Below are positions 53,269 to 61,556 of a DNA stretch of 64,000 nt, piece after piece; the stretch's first letter is position 1; the number at the start of each line of letters is the position of its first letter. Under the pieces are notes generated by a model. That model was not told the DNA's origin and searched no databases. It saw only the letters and a program-made list of their open reading frames with translations. Source of the DNA: an uncultured Alistipes sp. (lineage in GTDB: Bacteria; Bacteroidota; Bacteroidia; Bacteroidales; Rikenellaceae); NCBI GenBank assembly GCA_900769445.1, contig CAAGGR010000109.1:1-64000 (forward strand). Direction: 5' to 3'. The position numbers and the translations under genes were made by a program.

Positions 53269-53962
53269 TATCCTGCTCTCCTTTCTGAGCCTCTGGCTCA
53301 TTTGTTAGACTATCGTAAGAGAGTGATGCGCCTGTAGGAGCCGCCTCTAAAGCCTCCTCGCTTGTATCTAATTTACCTATTGCCCAAAGATAGCCCGCAT
53401 AGGCTGTCTCAACTGCATTTGCATAGGCGCGCGACGATATTGTCGAGCCTGTAAGGGCATCGAACGAGCCACCCTCCTTCGACACGCTGAACATAAGCTG
53501 TGAAGCGCTCTTGCCCACGACACTGCGCTCAAGGCTATTGCCCTCCTTTGTCATATTAGCACCAAGACCTGGGGTCTCCTTCTGCGATAGCACCTCAACG
53601 AGGTTTACCACCACATCACCATTCTGCTCCTTAAAGCCAACCATAAGTGTAATGCGGTCGGCATAACCACTCTTAGTGATGCTTGGAGCCTCAACAGCAT
53701 AACCCAAAACGGTGTTATCAGCACGACTTGCTACAGTACTAACGGTAACCGCAAAGTCGCCGATAAGGCATGTAGTGTCACGTAGTACAACAGCCTCCTC
53801 AGATGTTACTCCGAGAACCTTATATTTTGCTGTATCCTTAGCCTGCTGCTGGCTTAGTTCGATAGCGCCCTTAGTAACATCGTTAACCAAGGCTACAAGG
53901 AGTGCCGATACCGCTGTTATCACAAACAGCGCGATGACCATATTTCGTAGTGAACTCTTCAT
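53261..53962 (-). CDS. rnfG: Rnf complex subunit RnfG (FMN-binding)
   Basis: The 233-residue protein has an N-terminal transmembrane anchor (NMVIALFVITAVSALLVALVND) and a periplasmic FMN-binding domain. The covalent FMN site motif is DALTGSTISSRAY, with the Thr in SGAT-like context (TGST). ETPGLGANMTKE is also characteristic. The C-terminus carries an acidic tail (about 205-233). The ATG at 53962 is chosen. It follows rnfD by ten bases. Confidence 0.94.
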   Translation of the reverse strand: MKSSLRNMVIALFVITAVSALLVALVNDVTKGAIELSQQQAKDTAKYKVLGVTSEEAVVLRDTTCLIGDFAVTVSTVASRADNTVLGYAVEAPSITKSGYADRITLMVGFKEQNGDVVVNLVEVLSQKETPGLGANMTKEGNSLERSVVGKSASQLMFSVSKEGGSFDALTGSTISSRAYANAVETAYAGYLWAIGKLDTSEEALEAAPTGASLSYDSLTNEPEAQKGEQDNE

Positions 53963-53972
53963 ACTCTCCGAA

Positions 53973-54926
53973 TTATTTAGTGCCGAAGCGTGTAGGACGA
54001 CAATACTTATTAATAATAGGTGTCGCAGCATTCATAATAAAGATTGCGAACGACATACCCTCTGGATAGGCACCCCACAAGCGAATAATCATCGTTAAAA
54101 GACCAATGCCAACACCATAGATAATCATACCCTTATGTGTCATAGGTGAGGTCGAGTAGTCGGTAGCCATATAGATAGCGCCAAGTAAAGCTCCACCTGC
54201 CAAGATATGAAATAGTGGCAACTGGTATATAAGCTCGCCACCCTTGCCAAGGCCTACACAAGCGGTAAACAGTGCCATAGTACCAAGCACCGCAACTGGG
54301 ATATGCCATGTGATAACTCTACGCCACAAGAGATAGATACCACCAAGTATAAGCGCCAAAGCACCAATCTCACCCATAGAACCGTTCATATGACCACCAA
54401 GCATCTGCAAGAAGTCGACCTCAGAGAGAAGCGCAGGGTTATACTTAACATCTGCAAGGAGTGTCGATCCCGAGAGTGCATCAGGCACACGCGTAGTCCA
54501 GTCTGTCATCTGCACGGGATAGGCAATAAGCAAGAAGATACGACCCGTAAGCGCAGGGTTGAAAGGGTTGCAGCCCAAGCCTCCGAAGGTCATCTTACCA
54601 ATACCTATCGCCACCAAAGCACCAATAACAACAATCCACCATGGAATACCCACTGGAAGGTTAAATGCAAGAAGCACACCCGTAACCACTGCCGAGAGGT
54701 CGCCAATGGTAGACTTGCGCTTCAAAAAGAGACGGTTAATGAGATACTCAAACGCCACACAGCTAAGTACCGCAACAGCAGTGATAAATAGCACACGCAT
54801 ACCAAGGATATAGGTCGATACCGCCAATGCTGGAAGCAATGCCAATACTACATCTCCCATGATACGACGAGTACTCTCTCCTCCGTGGATGTGTGGTGAT
54901 GGTGCAGCAAAAATTCTGGTTGCCAT
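53973..54926 (-). CDS. rnfD: Rnf complex subunit RnfD (FMN-binding)
   Basis: The 317-residue membrane protein has eight or more hydrophobic segments. SPHIHGGESTRRIMGDVVLALLPA opens the protein as in RnfD/NqrB, and GCNPFNPALTGRIF and DALSGSTLLADVKY contain the covalent FMN attachment Thr. It forms the membrane core with RnfA, RnfE and RnfG. Spacing is 28 bases from rnfC and 10 to rnfG. Confidence 0.95.
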   Translation of the reverse strand: MATRIFAAPSPHIHGGESTRRIMGDVVLALLPALAVSTYILGMRVLFITAVAVLSCVAFEYLINRLFLKRKSTIGDLSAVVTGVLLAFNLPVGIPWWIVVIGALVAIGIGKMTFGGLGCNPFNPALTGRIFLLIAYPVQMTDWTTRVPDALSGSTLLADVKYNPALLSEVDFLQMLGGHMNGSMGEIGALALILGGIYLLWRRVITWHIPVAVLGTMALFTACVGLGKGGELIYQLPLFHILAGGALLGAIYMATDYSTSPMTHKGMIIYGVGIGLLTMIIRLWGAYPEGMSFAIFIMNAATPIINKYCRPTRFGTK

Positions 54927-54954
54927 ATAATTTCACTTATTTACTTATTCTATA

Positions 54955-56307
54955 CTACTTCTTATCCGCAGCTGAGCGCGCACGGATGTTGGTCATCACA
55001 GTCTGCTTACCGATACGGATATAGTCCAACAACGGAACATTCGATGGGCAGGTGTATGAGCAACATCCACACTCGATGCAATCTATGGTGTTATGCTCCT
55101 CGGCCATATCCCACTTCTGCAACTTAGCCAACTTAGATAGCAAGTATGGCTCAAGACCCATAGGACATGCTGCCACGCACTTAGCACACTTGATACATGC
55201 CATCTCCTTACCACGAGCTACTTCATCACCACTAATTACAGTGATACCTGAACAACCCTTGATAAGTGGCGCAGAGATATCTACAATGGCACGACCCATC
55301 ATAGGTCCGCCATTCAAAATCTTCACATCACCCTCTGGCAGACCTCCTGCAAGATCCAAAAGAGAGCTTATCGATGTACCAAAGCGAGCCAAATAGTTAT
55401 GCGTAGATTGTAGTGACTTACCTGTTACCGTTACCACGCGCTCCACCAAAGGCTTATTCTTCTGCACAGCCTCATAGATAGCAATCGCCGACGACACGTT
55501 GCACACCACTGCACCCTCCGAGATTGGGAGCGCTGGTGGAGGTGCCACCTGACGACCTGTAACAGCCGCGATAAGCTGCTTCTCGCCACCCTGAGGATAG
55601 CGCAACTTCAAAGGCTCAACCTCGATACCGCGATAGTTATCACGACGGATGATATTGCGAAGATGCTCGATTGCATCTGGCTTGTTGTTCTCAACACCGA
55701 TAATGGCACGTTCAACACCCAAAGCGCGCATTGTAATCTCCACTCCTGTAAGCAGCATCTCGCCACGCTCAATCATATTGCGGTAGTCTGATGTTAGATA
55801 TGGCTCACACTCTACGCCATTGATAATCAACACCTCAGCCTTCTGGCCCTCTGGGATGGATAGCTTCACATGTGTAGGGAACTGCGCACCACCAAGACCT
55901 ACGATACCCGCATCCTTAATCTTGGCGATTATCTCTGCAGGCTCGAGTGTACACTCGCGCTTAAGCTCTGGACTGAGGTCTACACCCTCAACCCAATCGT
56001 CGCCCTCACGCTTGATAACCACCATCACTCGACGCTGACCCTGACCATTAGGAAGTGCGTCAACAGCTGTTACAGTACCAGAAATTGGCGAGTGGATATT
56101 TGCCGACACAAAACCCACAGCCTGACCTATAAGCTGACCCGCAAGCACCTTATCGCCCTTGCTTACAATTGGTGTCGATGGAGCGCCAATATGCTGTATC
56201 ATAGGTATTCTCACCTCTGCAGGCAACTCCAATACCTCGATAGCTCGATCCTTACTCCACTCTTTATTATCGTTTGGGTGAATACCACCTATTGGAAATG
56301 TCTTCAT
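54955..56307 (-). CDS. rnfC: Rnf complex subunit RnfC
   Basis: RnfC is the peripheral NADH-binding subunit. The 450-residue protein has the N-terminal barrel-like part (FPIGGIHPNDNKEWS), a Rossmann-like core (VGLGGAQFPTHVKLSIP, ILNGGPMMGRAI) and two 4Fe-4S ferredoxin motifs near the C-terminus, CIKCAKCVAACP and CIECGCCSYTCP. All eight Fe-S cysteines are present. It is four bases after rnfB. Confidence 0.95.
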   Translation of the reverse strand: MKTFPIGGIHPNDNKEWSKDRAIEVLELPAEVRIPMIQHIGAPSTPIVSKGDKVLAGQLIGQAVGFVSANIHSPISGTVTAVDALPNGQGQRRVMVVIKREGDDWVEGVDLSPELKRECTLEPAEIIAKIKDAGIVGLGGAQFPTHVKLSIPEGQKAEVLIINGVECEPYLTSDYRNMIERGEMLLTGVEITMRALGVERAIIGVENNKPDAIEHLRNIIRRDNYRGIEVEPLKLRYPQGGEKQLIAAVTGRQVAPPPALPISEGAVVCNVSSAIAIYEAVQKNKPLVERVVTVTGKSLQSTHNYLARFGTSISSLLDLAGGLPEGDVKILNGGPMMGRAIVDISAPLIKGCSGITVISGDEVARGKEMACIKCAKCVAACPMGLEPYLLSKLAKLQKWDMAEEHNTIDCIECGCCSYTCPSNVPLLDYIRIGKQTVMTNIRARSAADKK

Positions 56308-56311
56308 ACTA

Positions 56312-57193
56312 CTACTTATTTACCTCAGCCTTTGTTTCACTCTTTACCGCTGGTGCGACCTTAGGCTCCTTTGGTAGTGGTTCCATATTCACAATCTTAA
56401 TTGCTCCGGTAGGACACTCGTTCACGCACTTGCGGCACAACTTACACTTCTCATGGTCGATATATGCCAAGTCGCTCTCAATAGTAATCGCACCAAAGGC
56501 ACACACCTTAGCACACTTACCACAACCAATACATCCCGCCTTACAAGCCTTAATCACTACAGCACCGCGATTCTTCGAACGGCAAGCAACATATATTGCT
56601 CTATTCTTAGGCCACTTCTTGCGCAACTCAAACAAGCCCTTAGGACACGCCTTAACACAAGCACCACAAGCGGTACACTTATCGGCATCAACCTCCACAA
56701 GACCTGTCTCCTCGTTAAGGTGTAATGCGCCAAACTGGCAAGCGTGAACGCAATCACCATAGCCGATACAACCAAAGGCACATGCCGACTCGCCAACATA
56801 GAAGGTGTTTACCACAGCACAGTTCAACGCACCGTCGTAGTGGTTTACCTTAGGGCGCTTATCGCATGTTCCACCACAGCGCATCGTAGCAACCATAGGC
56901 TCCTTATCTGGCGCAACCTTACCCAAAAAGTTAGCAATAGCCTTCATCGTATCGCCACCAGCAACAGGACAGTAGAGCGATGCAATGTTATCCCTGCCAA
57001 CCAACGCCTCAGACATCGCACGACAACCCGCAAAGCCACAGCCACCGCAGTTTGCTCCAGGCAACATCTTCTCCACATCGTCGATACGAGGATCCTCCTC
57101 GACCTTAAAACGCTGTGCTACGAAATACAAAATGACAGCAAGTAAGATACCCAACACTCCGAGGGTCAAAACTGTCAGTACCAAAGTATTCAT
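56312..57193 (-). CDS. rnfB: Rnf complex subunit RnfB
   Basis: RnfB takes electrons from reduced ferredoxin. The 293-residue protein has an N-terminal membrane anchor (LTLGVLGILLAVILYFVAQ), a 4Fe-4S domain with CGGCGFAGCRAM ... YCPVAGG, then a ferredoxin-like region with several CxxCxxCxxxC motifs (CIGYGDCVHAC, CTACGACVKACP, CIGCGKCAKVC, CKLCRKCVNECP). A Lys/Pro/Glu-rich tail ends it. It starts the rnf genes proper, one base after rseC. Confidence 0.95.
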   Translation of the reverse strand: MNTLVLTVLTLGVLGILLAVILYFVAQRFKVEEDPRIDDVEKMLPGANCGGCGFAGCRAMSEALVGRDNIASLYCPVAGGDTMKAIANFLGKVAPDKEPMVATMRCGGTCDKRPKVNHYDGALNCAVVNTFYVGESACAFGCIGYGDCVHACQFGALHLNEETGLVEVDADKCTACGACVKACPKGLFELRKKWPKNRAIYVACRSKNRGAVVIKACKAGCIGCGKCAKVCAFGAITIESDLAYIDHEKCKLCRKCVNECPTGAIKIVNMEPLPKEPKVAPAVKSETKAEVNK

Positions 57194-57194
57194 T

Positions 57195-57614
57195 TTAGAA
57201 CTCCTTAAAAATTGTAAATTCTATCTTTCGTTCAAATACCCTACGCGCAAGGTAAAGTCCCACATAATAGATGGCTACAGTTAGAATAGAGGCTATTGCT
57301 GCGACACCATCCGAAAACCCAAGAGCGACGCTTCCAAACAACGCCACAACCAACACCACAAGAGGTAACATATAGCCCCAAACCACCGAGGAGATTGCCA
57401 TAGATTGCCTCTTCAACGCCACCACAACACTATCGCCTACGCTATACTCCGAGGCATCGTGGGTCAAAACTCGAATTATACGCTCTGCCCCACTCTCGCC
57501 ACAAATGCCCTTAGCATGACACCCTGCACAAGCGCTCTCGGCCATCACGCTCACCGTTACAGCATCTGCGTCAACACTTGTAACCACGCCCCTATGTTGC
57601 AAGGCAGAACTCAT
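57195..57614 (-). CDS. rseC: RseC/MucC-family protein (SoxR-reducing system type)
   Basis: The 139-residue protein has an N-terminal domain with three cysteines in AGCHAKGICGE, two transmembrane helices (YMLPLVVLVVALFGSVALGF, IASILTVAIYYVGLYL) and a short tail. RseC-family proteins are often encoded at the front of rnf operons and may help keep SoxR or other redox centres reduced. It is 15 bases after nadE and one base before rnfB. Confidence 0.88.
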   Translation of the reverse strand: MSSALQHRGVVTSVDADAVTVSVMAESACAGCHAKGICGESGAERIIRVLTHDASEYSVGDSVVVALKRQSMAISSVVWGYMLPLVVLVVALFGSVALGFSDGVAAIASILTVAIYYVGLYLARRVFERKIEFTIFKEF

Positions 57615-57629
57615 AGTTTAGACCTCTGT

Positions 57630-59216
57630 TTAGTCGCAATAGTGGTTTACCAATGGCATAAGCCACTCATGGCCAAAGGCACATGGAGAGAGTCGCAACA
57701 CAGGTGGGAACTGGTAGCGCTTCTTCTCATTCTCCATCACCATCTTGTGAATCTTCTCCACCACAACAGCATCGAAGCCCGCGTTGATAATCTCCTCACG
57801 GTGCTGCTTCTTCTCAATCATACGGAAGAGGATGGCATCGATAACCTCATAGTGAGGCAAGAAGTCGCTATCCTTCTGGTTAGGACGCAACTCCGAAGAT
57901 GGCTCCTTATCGATAATGGCATCTGGGATAACATTGCCAAATGCTGCGTTGATATAACGTGCCAAATCGTAAATCTCACCCTTATACAAGTCGCCCGTTG
58001 GACTGAATGTACCAGCGGTATCGCCATAGAGTGTACACCAGCCAAGTGCGTTCTCGCTCTTATTTGACGAGTTAAGCAACATATAACCCGTCTTATTCTG
58101 CAACGCCATAAGCATCGTTGTACGAATACGTGTCTGGATGTTCTCCTCCGTAGCATCGAACTCAGTACCACCAATTACTGGCTGCAAAGTATCCACAATA
58201 GCGTTGTAGGCCTCGATGATTGGCAACACGCTATACTCAACACCGAGATTCTCGGCAAGTCTCTTCGCATCCTCAACACTCTCGTTAGGAGTAAATGGCG
58301 ACGGCATCAAAAGCACACGAACATTCTCCCTGCCCAAAGCACCCACAGCCAAACATGCCACAACCGACGAGTCGATACCTCCCGAAAGGCCAACACACGC
58401 CTTGCGATAGCCGTTTTTGTGGAAGTAGTCGCGAAGACCCAAGCAGGCAGCCTCGTAAATCATGCGAGTACGATCCTTGTACGATGTGAAAGGGACCTCA
58501 AAAGGTTTGTTCTCAGCCTTAGTATCGAAGATTTGAATATCCTCCTCGAAGCTCTTGAGAAGCATGATAAGACGTCCATCGCTATCCAACACGCCCGATG
58601 TACCATCGTAAACAATATTGCCAGAGCCACCAACCTGATTAACAATCATCAGCGGCTTACCCTCGCTAAATGCTAAGCGGCTAACCTTATCTAAGCGGCG
58701 CGATAAAAGACCCTTACCATAACGACGCGCATTGACTGAGATTAGCATATCTACATTCTCGTCAACATCCTCCATGTAGCTGAGGTCGTCGCCAACGACC
58801 ACATTCAAGGTCTCATTACCAATAGTGATGTTGTGGCTACCGATTGACGAGCCTACGATGTAACCCATCTCGCGACGCGCTGTTACATGGCGCTTGCCGA
58901 TATACTCAACATTACCACTACCATCAAGGTAGGCAGCAGCACTGATAGGACCCTCAGCAGTGAGGTATGGCGTACCAATAATCGCAGCAATACCCTTGCA
59001 CTTTGAGGCAATACTCTCGACAGCCTCCTCGCAAATAGTTAGGAATGTTGTCTTTGTTAAGAGTCCATAAGCCGGTGTTCCAGAGATTGCAAACTCAGCA
59101 AACACCACAAGGTCGGCACCCGCCTTCTTAGCGTTGTTGATTGCCACGATAATCTTCTCGCTGTTGGCCTTGATATCGCCAACCGTGAAATTGAGTTGAG
59201 CTAATGCTATTTTCAT
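57630..59216 (-). CDS. nadE: NAD+ synthase with degenerate glutaminase (nitrilase-like) domain
   Basis: The 528-residue protein has a CN-hydrolase-like domain (1-250) and an NAD synthetase domain (about 255-520). The second is intact: ATP-binding SGGIDSSVV (near 279), MPSPFTPNESVEDAKRLAENLG, SSNKSENALGWCTLYGD. In the first, Glu41 (VFAEFAIS) and Lys108 (GKRH) remain, but the catalytic Cys that normally stands in an I-C-E-D-L motif is Gly142 (VVVGDDLSYM). Cys62 and Cys73 are elsewhere. The glutaminase half should therefore be inactive, and the enzyme would need free ammonia. It is followed by rseC after 15 bases, so NAD synthesis and Rnf appear linked. Confidence 0.92.
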   Translation of the reverse strand: MKIALAQLNFTVGDIKANSEKIIVAINNAKKAGADLVVFAEFAISGTPAYGLLTKTTFLTICEEAVESIASKCKGIAAIIGTPYLTAEGPISAAAYLDGSGNVEYIGKRHVTARREMGYIVGSSIGSHNITIGNETLNVVVGDDLSYMEDVDENVDMLISVNARRYGKGLLSRRLDKVSRLAFSEGKPLMIVNQVGGSGNIVYDGTSGVLDSDGRLIMLLKSFEEDIQIFDTKAENKPFEVPFTSYKDRTRMIYEAACLGLRDYFHKNGYRKACVGLSGGIDSSVVACLAVGALGRENVRVLLMPSPFTPNESVEDAKRLAENLGVEYSVLPIIEAYNAIVDTLQPVIGGTEFDATEENIQTRIRTTMLMALQNKTGYMLLNSSNKSENALGWCTLYGDTAGTFSPTGDLYKGEIYDLARYINAAFGNVIPDAIIDKEPSSELRPNQKDSDFLPHYEVIDAILFRMIEKKQHREEIINAGFDAVVVEKIHKMVMENEKKRYQFPPVLRLSPCAFGHEWLMPLVNHYCD

Positions 59217-59254
59217 ATATTAATTTTACATTTTCGCTACCCGAAAGTGTCCTC

Positions 59255-59273
59255 TCTATACCTTAGGTATAGA
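59255..59273. promoter_or_regulatory. Palindrome in the nadE leader, possible operator
   Basis: TCTATACC-TTA-GGTATAGA is an 8-bp inverted repeat about 10 bases downstream of the nadE -7 box and 39 bases before the start codon. The position near the expected transcription start suits a repressor site. The regulator is not known. Confidence 0.45.
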
Positions 59274-59283
59274 TATAACGCGA

Positions 59284-59291
59284 CAAAGGTA
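59284..59291 (-). promoter_or_regulatory. Promoter -7 box TACCTTTG for nadE-rnf
   Basis: The minus strand reads TACCTTTG, a TAnnTTTG match, 67 bases before the nadE ATG. Confidence 0.6.
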
Positions 59292-59477
59292 GTAAAAAAA
59301 TTCTATATAAACAAACATCCTCACACACCCATATTGTCAACAGAGAAAAATATATCAACCACGCCATTAATACCACATATAATTCACAGCTATTGCCAGC
59401 AACGCAAAGCACGACACACAATCTTTACAAACACAGACAAGAGCCTACAAATCAAATAGATAGTAAATACAGAAGAT
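59292..59477. other. AT-rich spacer, nothing recognised
   Basis: This stretch between the nadE promoter and the thiamine operon terminator has no convincing gene, repeat or RNA. A 70-codon open frame here has an unremarkable composition and no start signal, and I reject it. Confidence 0.6.
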
Positions 59478-59512
59478 AAATGACAACCACCAATTATACG
59501 TGGTTGCCATTT
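59478..59512 (-). terminator. Terminator of the thiamine operon
   Basis: TGACAACCAC pairs with GTGGTTGCCA (one mismatch) around a 9-base loop, and the minus strand continues with TTTAT. It lies 40 bases after the stop codon of the tenI-like gene. Confidence 0.7.
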
Positions 59513-59549
59513 ACACATTACAAGGAGGCATACGGCATCGATTTATGTG

Positions 59550-60125
59550 CTATTTATATCTATAAATATCACGAAGGCTCTTGATTCCCTCAATACCATA
59601 CAAAGCACCAGACATTGCCACTCCCCCGAAGTTCAATTTCTTAAGATAGTCTATTTTATCAAACGTTACACCGCCTAAGGCTATAACCTTCTTATCTATG
59701 ATTCCGGAGGTTGAGGCTCTATACAACTCATCCTCATCGAAAGCCGAGCGATATCCGACCTTAGATAAACTATCAAAAATCGGACTTAAAAAGAGATAAT
59801 CGTAGTCATCTTTATACCGCACCAACTCTTCAAACGAGTGACAAGAGCGACTCTTAGAGCCGTTATACCCGTTGGGCAGAGCTGCAACATTTCTGTTTAT
59901 GTGAATACCCTTTAGCGAAAACTCCGCATAGAGCTCCGGGTAATCGTGAATTACTATCCTCTGTCTATACTCTATATCGATAGCGGACAATATCCTCCGA
60001 CATTCGTCAACATCCGAATTGGGTTTTCTAAGATGAACAATATCGACACCATTGTCGAGCAATCCTCTAATTATACAACCATCGTCGGATATGATTTTGG
60101 GGGTTGTTATCGCAATAATTTTCAT
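59550..60125 (-). CDS. ThiE/TenI-like protein
   Basis: The 191-residue TIM-barrel protein resembles ThiE and TenI: VDIVHLRKPN near the start, KGIHINRNVAA, FLSPIFDSLSKVGYRSAF, IALGGVTFDKI and GVAMSGALYG. It is shorter and more divergent than the ThiE at 60900, so TenI-type thiazole tautomerase activity is likelier than phosphate coupling. With a Thi4 enzyme in the same operon, a tautomerase step may not be needed, which leaves its exact role open. It overlaps thi4 by four bases (ATGA). Confidence 0.75.
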   Translation of the reverse strand: MKIIAITTPKIISDDGCIIRGLLDNGVDIVHLRKPNSDVDECRRILSAIDIEYRQRIVIHDYPELYAEFSLKGIHINRNVAALPNGYNGSKSRSCHSFEELVRYKDDYDYLFLSPIFDSLSKVGYRSAFDEDELYRASTSGIIDKKVIALGGVTFDKIDYLKKLNFGGVAMSGALYGIEGIKSLRDIYRYK

Positions 60126-60895
60126 CCTTTTAGCTTCTCGATAATGAGGTCGGCAACCTTTTTGCCAGATAGCAACATACCACCAAAGATAGGACCCATA
60201 CGAGGTGTTCCACTAACAGCCGAAGCTGCCATACCACACACATAGAGACCAGGATAAATCTCCTTTGTACCATTGACAACCTCCTCCTCGCCAGAGACAA
60301 CATCCAACGAACGCTCGCCTATCACACCTCCCGTCTCGGTAGCGAGCTGTATGCCATTTTTACGCGCTACGGTACAACACATCTCACTATCGTGACCAGT
60401 TCCATCAATAACACACTTAGCCATAATGTTAAGTGGGTCTACATGCATACCCTCTCTAAGCACTGGGGTCCAGTTAACCACGACACCACTAACCTCATCA
60501 TTCTTAAATATCACATCCTCAACCGAATAGCAGTTAAAGATTGTTGCGCCAGCGTGCACAGCCTTATAGAGCAGTGCTGCGGTGCTCTCCACAGAGTCCA
60601 TAACATAGAGGTTATCGTCATACTGCTCATAGTTGATATCGAACTCCTTGATAATATGTAGCGCCTCCTCTTGAACGACAATCTGGTTGAACATCATAGC
60701 ACCACCCCACATACCACCACCGGGCGATAGCTTTCTGTCGAACTGCGCAACCTTCAATCCCGCCTTAGCAAGATAGTAGGCTGCAACAATGCCCGAAGGA
60801 CCACCACCCACGATGGCTACATCCAAATCCAAATTCTTCTCCAACTTGTTGAAATAGGTAGAGATAATACCGTGTGATACATTTCTTTCAATCAT
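60122..60895 (-). CDS. Thi4-family ADP-thiazole synthase, His-type (sulfide-dependent)
   Basis: The 257-residue protein makes adenylated thiazole from NAD and glycine in the Thi4 family. The FAD/NAD motif VAIVGGGPSGIVAAYY (near 26-41), GGGMWGGAMMFN and VIDGTGHDSEM are present. At the sulfur-donor position, where yeast and plant suicide enzymes have Cys, this protein has His151 (REGMHVDPL), as in archaeal Methanococcus-type Thi4, which uses free sulfide and turns over catalytically. It replaces the ThiF-ThiS-ThiG-ThiH route, and none of those genes is in the operon. It sits four bases after thiE. Confidence 0.9.
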   Translation of the reverse strand: MIERNVSHGIISTYFNKLEKNLDLDVAIVGGGPSGIVAAYYLAKAGLKVAQFDRKLSPGGGMWGGAMMFNQIVVQEEALHIIKEFDINYEQYDDNLYVMDSVESTAALLYKAVHAGATIFNCYSVEDVIFKNDEVSGVVVNWTPVLREGMHVDPLNIMAKCVIDGTGHDSEMCCTVARKNGIQLATETGGVIGERSLDVVSGEEEVVNGTKEIYPGLYVCGMAASAVSGTPRMGPIFGGMLLSGKKVADLIIEKLKG

Positions 60896-60899
60896 AATG

Positions 60900-61556
60900 T
60901 TACATTAAATTTATAGGTTTGTTATATACTGTTTTTGCAATACTATGCATCTCAATTACAGGCTCCTTAGCACCTATGATACTACCACTTAGGGCTATGC
61001 CATTAACACCGCATCTCAACAATTCGGGTATATCGTCCTTTGTGATGCCACCAATGGCAATGAGCGGTATCTCAATATTGCGCTCGCGCATCTTTCCGAT
61101 TATATCGCGATAGCCATCGTAGCCGAGGATTGGTGCAAGATTCTGCTTTGTAGAGGTGTAGCGAAATGGGCCACAACCGAAGTAGTCGGGCGTGGCGGTG
61201 TGTAGCGCGTTTACTATGTCATCGAAGGTGTTTACCGTAGCGCCAATAATATACCCCTCGCCGAGCTTCTTGCGGGCTTCAGCAACAGGCATATCATTCT
61301 TGCCCAGATGTACACCATCTGCGCCTATACGCCTGGTAAGTGCCACATTATCATCTATGATAAAGGTTGCGCCATACTCCCTGCACATCCTCTGGATTGT
61401 GATGGCAGCACTCTCTAAAATAGCCTCATCAGCCTCTTTCATACGCAGCTGAATCCACCTGCACCCACCCTCCAACGCCATACGCGCCGAGTCGATATAG
61501 GAGTAGCGCTCGTTGTGGTGCGTGATAAATTGCAATTTATAGTTCTCTACTCTCAT
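60900..61556 (-). CDS. thiE: Thiamine phosphate synthase
   Basis: ThiE joins HMP-PP and thiazole phosphate. The 218-residue barrel protein has all hallmarks: GCRWIQLRMKEAD, FIIDDNVALTRRIGADGVHLGKNDMP, GPFRYTSTKQNLAPI and IPLIAIGGITKDDI. Its start overlaps the thiD end by 20 bases, and thi4 follows after four. Length is normal. Confidence 0.95.
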   Translation of the reverse strand: MRVENYKLQFITHHNERYSYIDSARMALEGGCRWIQLRMKEADEAILESAAITIQRMCREYGATFIIDDNVALTRRIGADGVHLGKNDMPVAEARKKLGEGYIIGATVNTFDDIVNALHTATPDYFGCGPFRYTSTKQNLAPILGYDGYRDIIGKMRERNIEIPLIAIGGITKDDIPELLRCGVNGIALSGSIIGAKEPVIEMHSIAKTVYNKPINLM

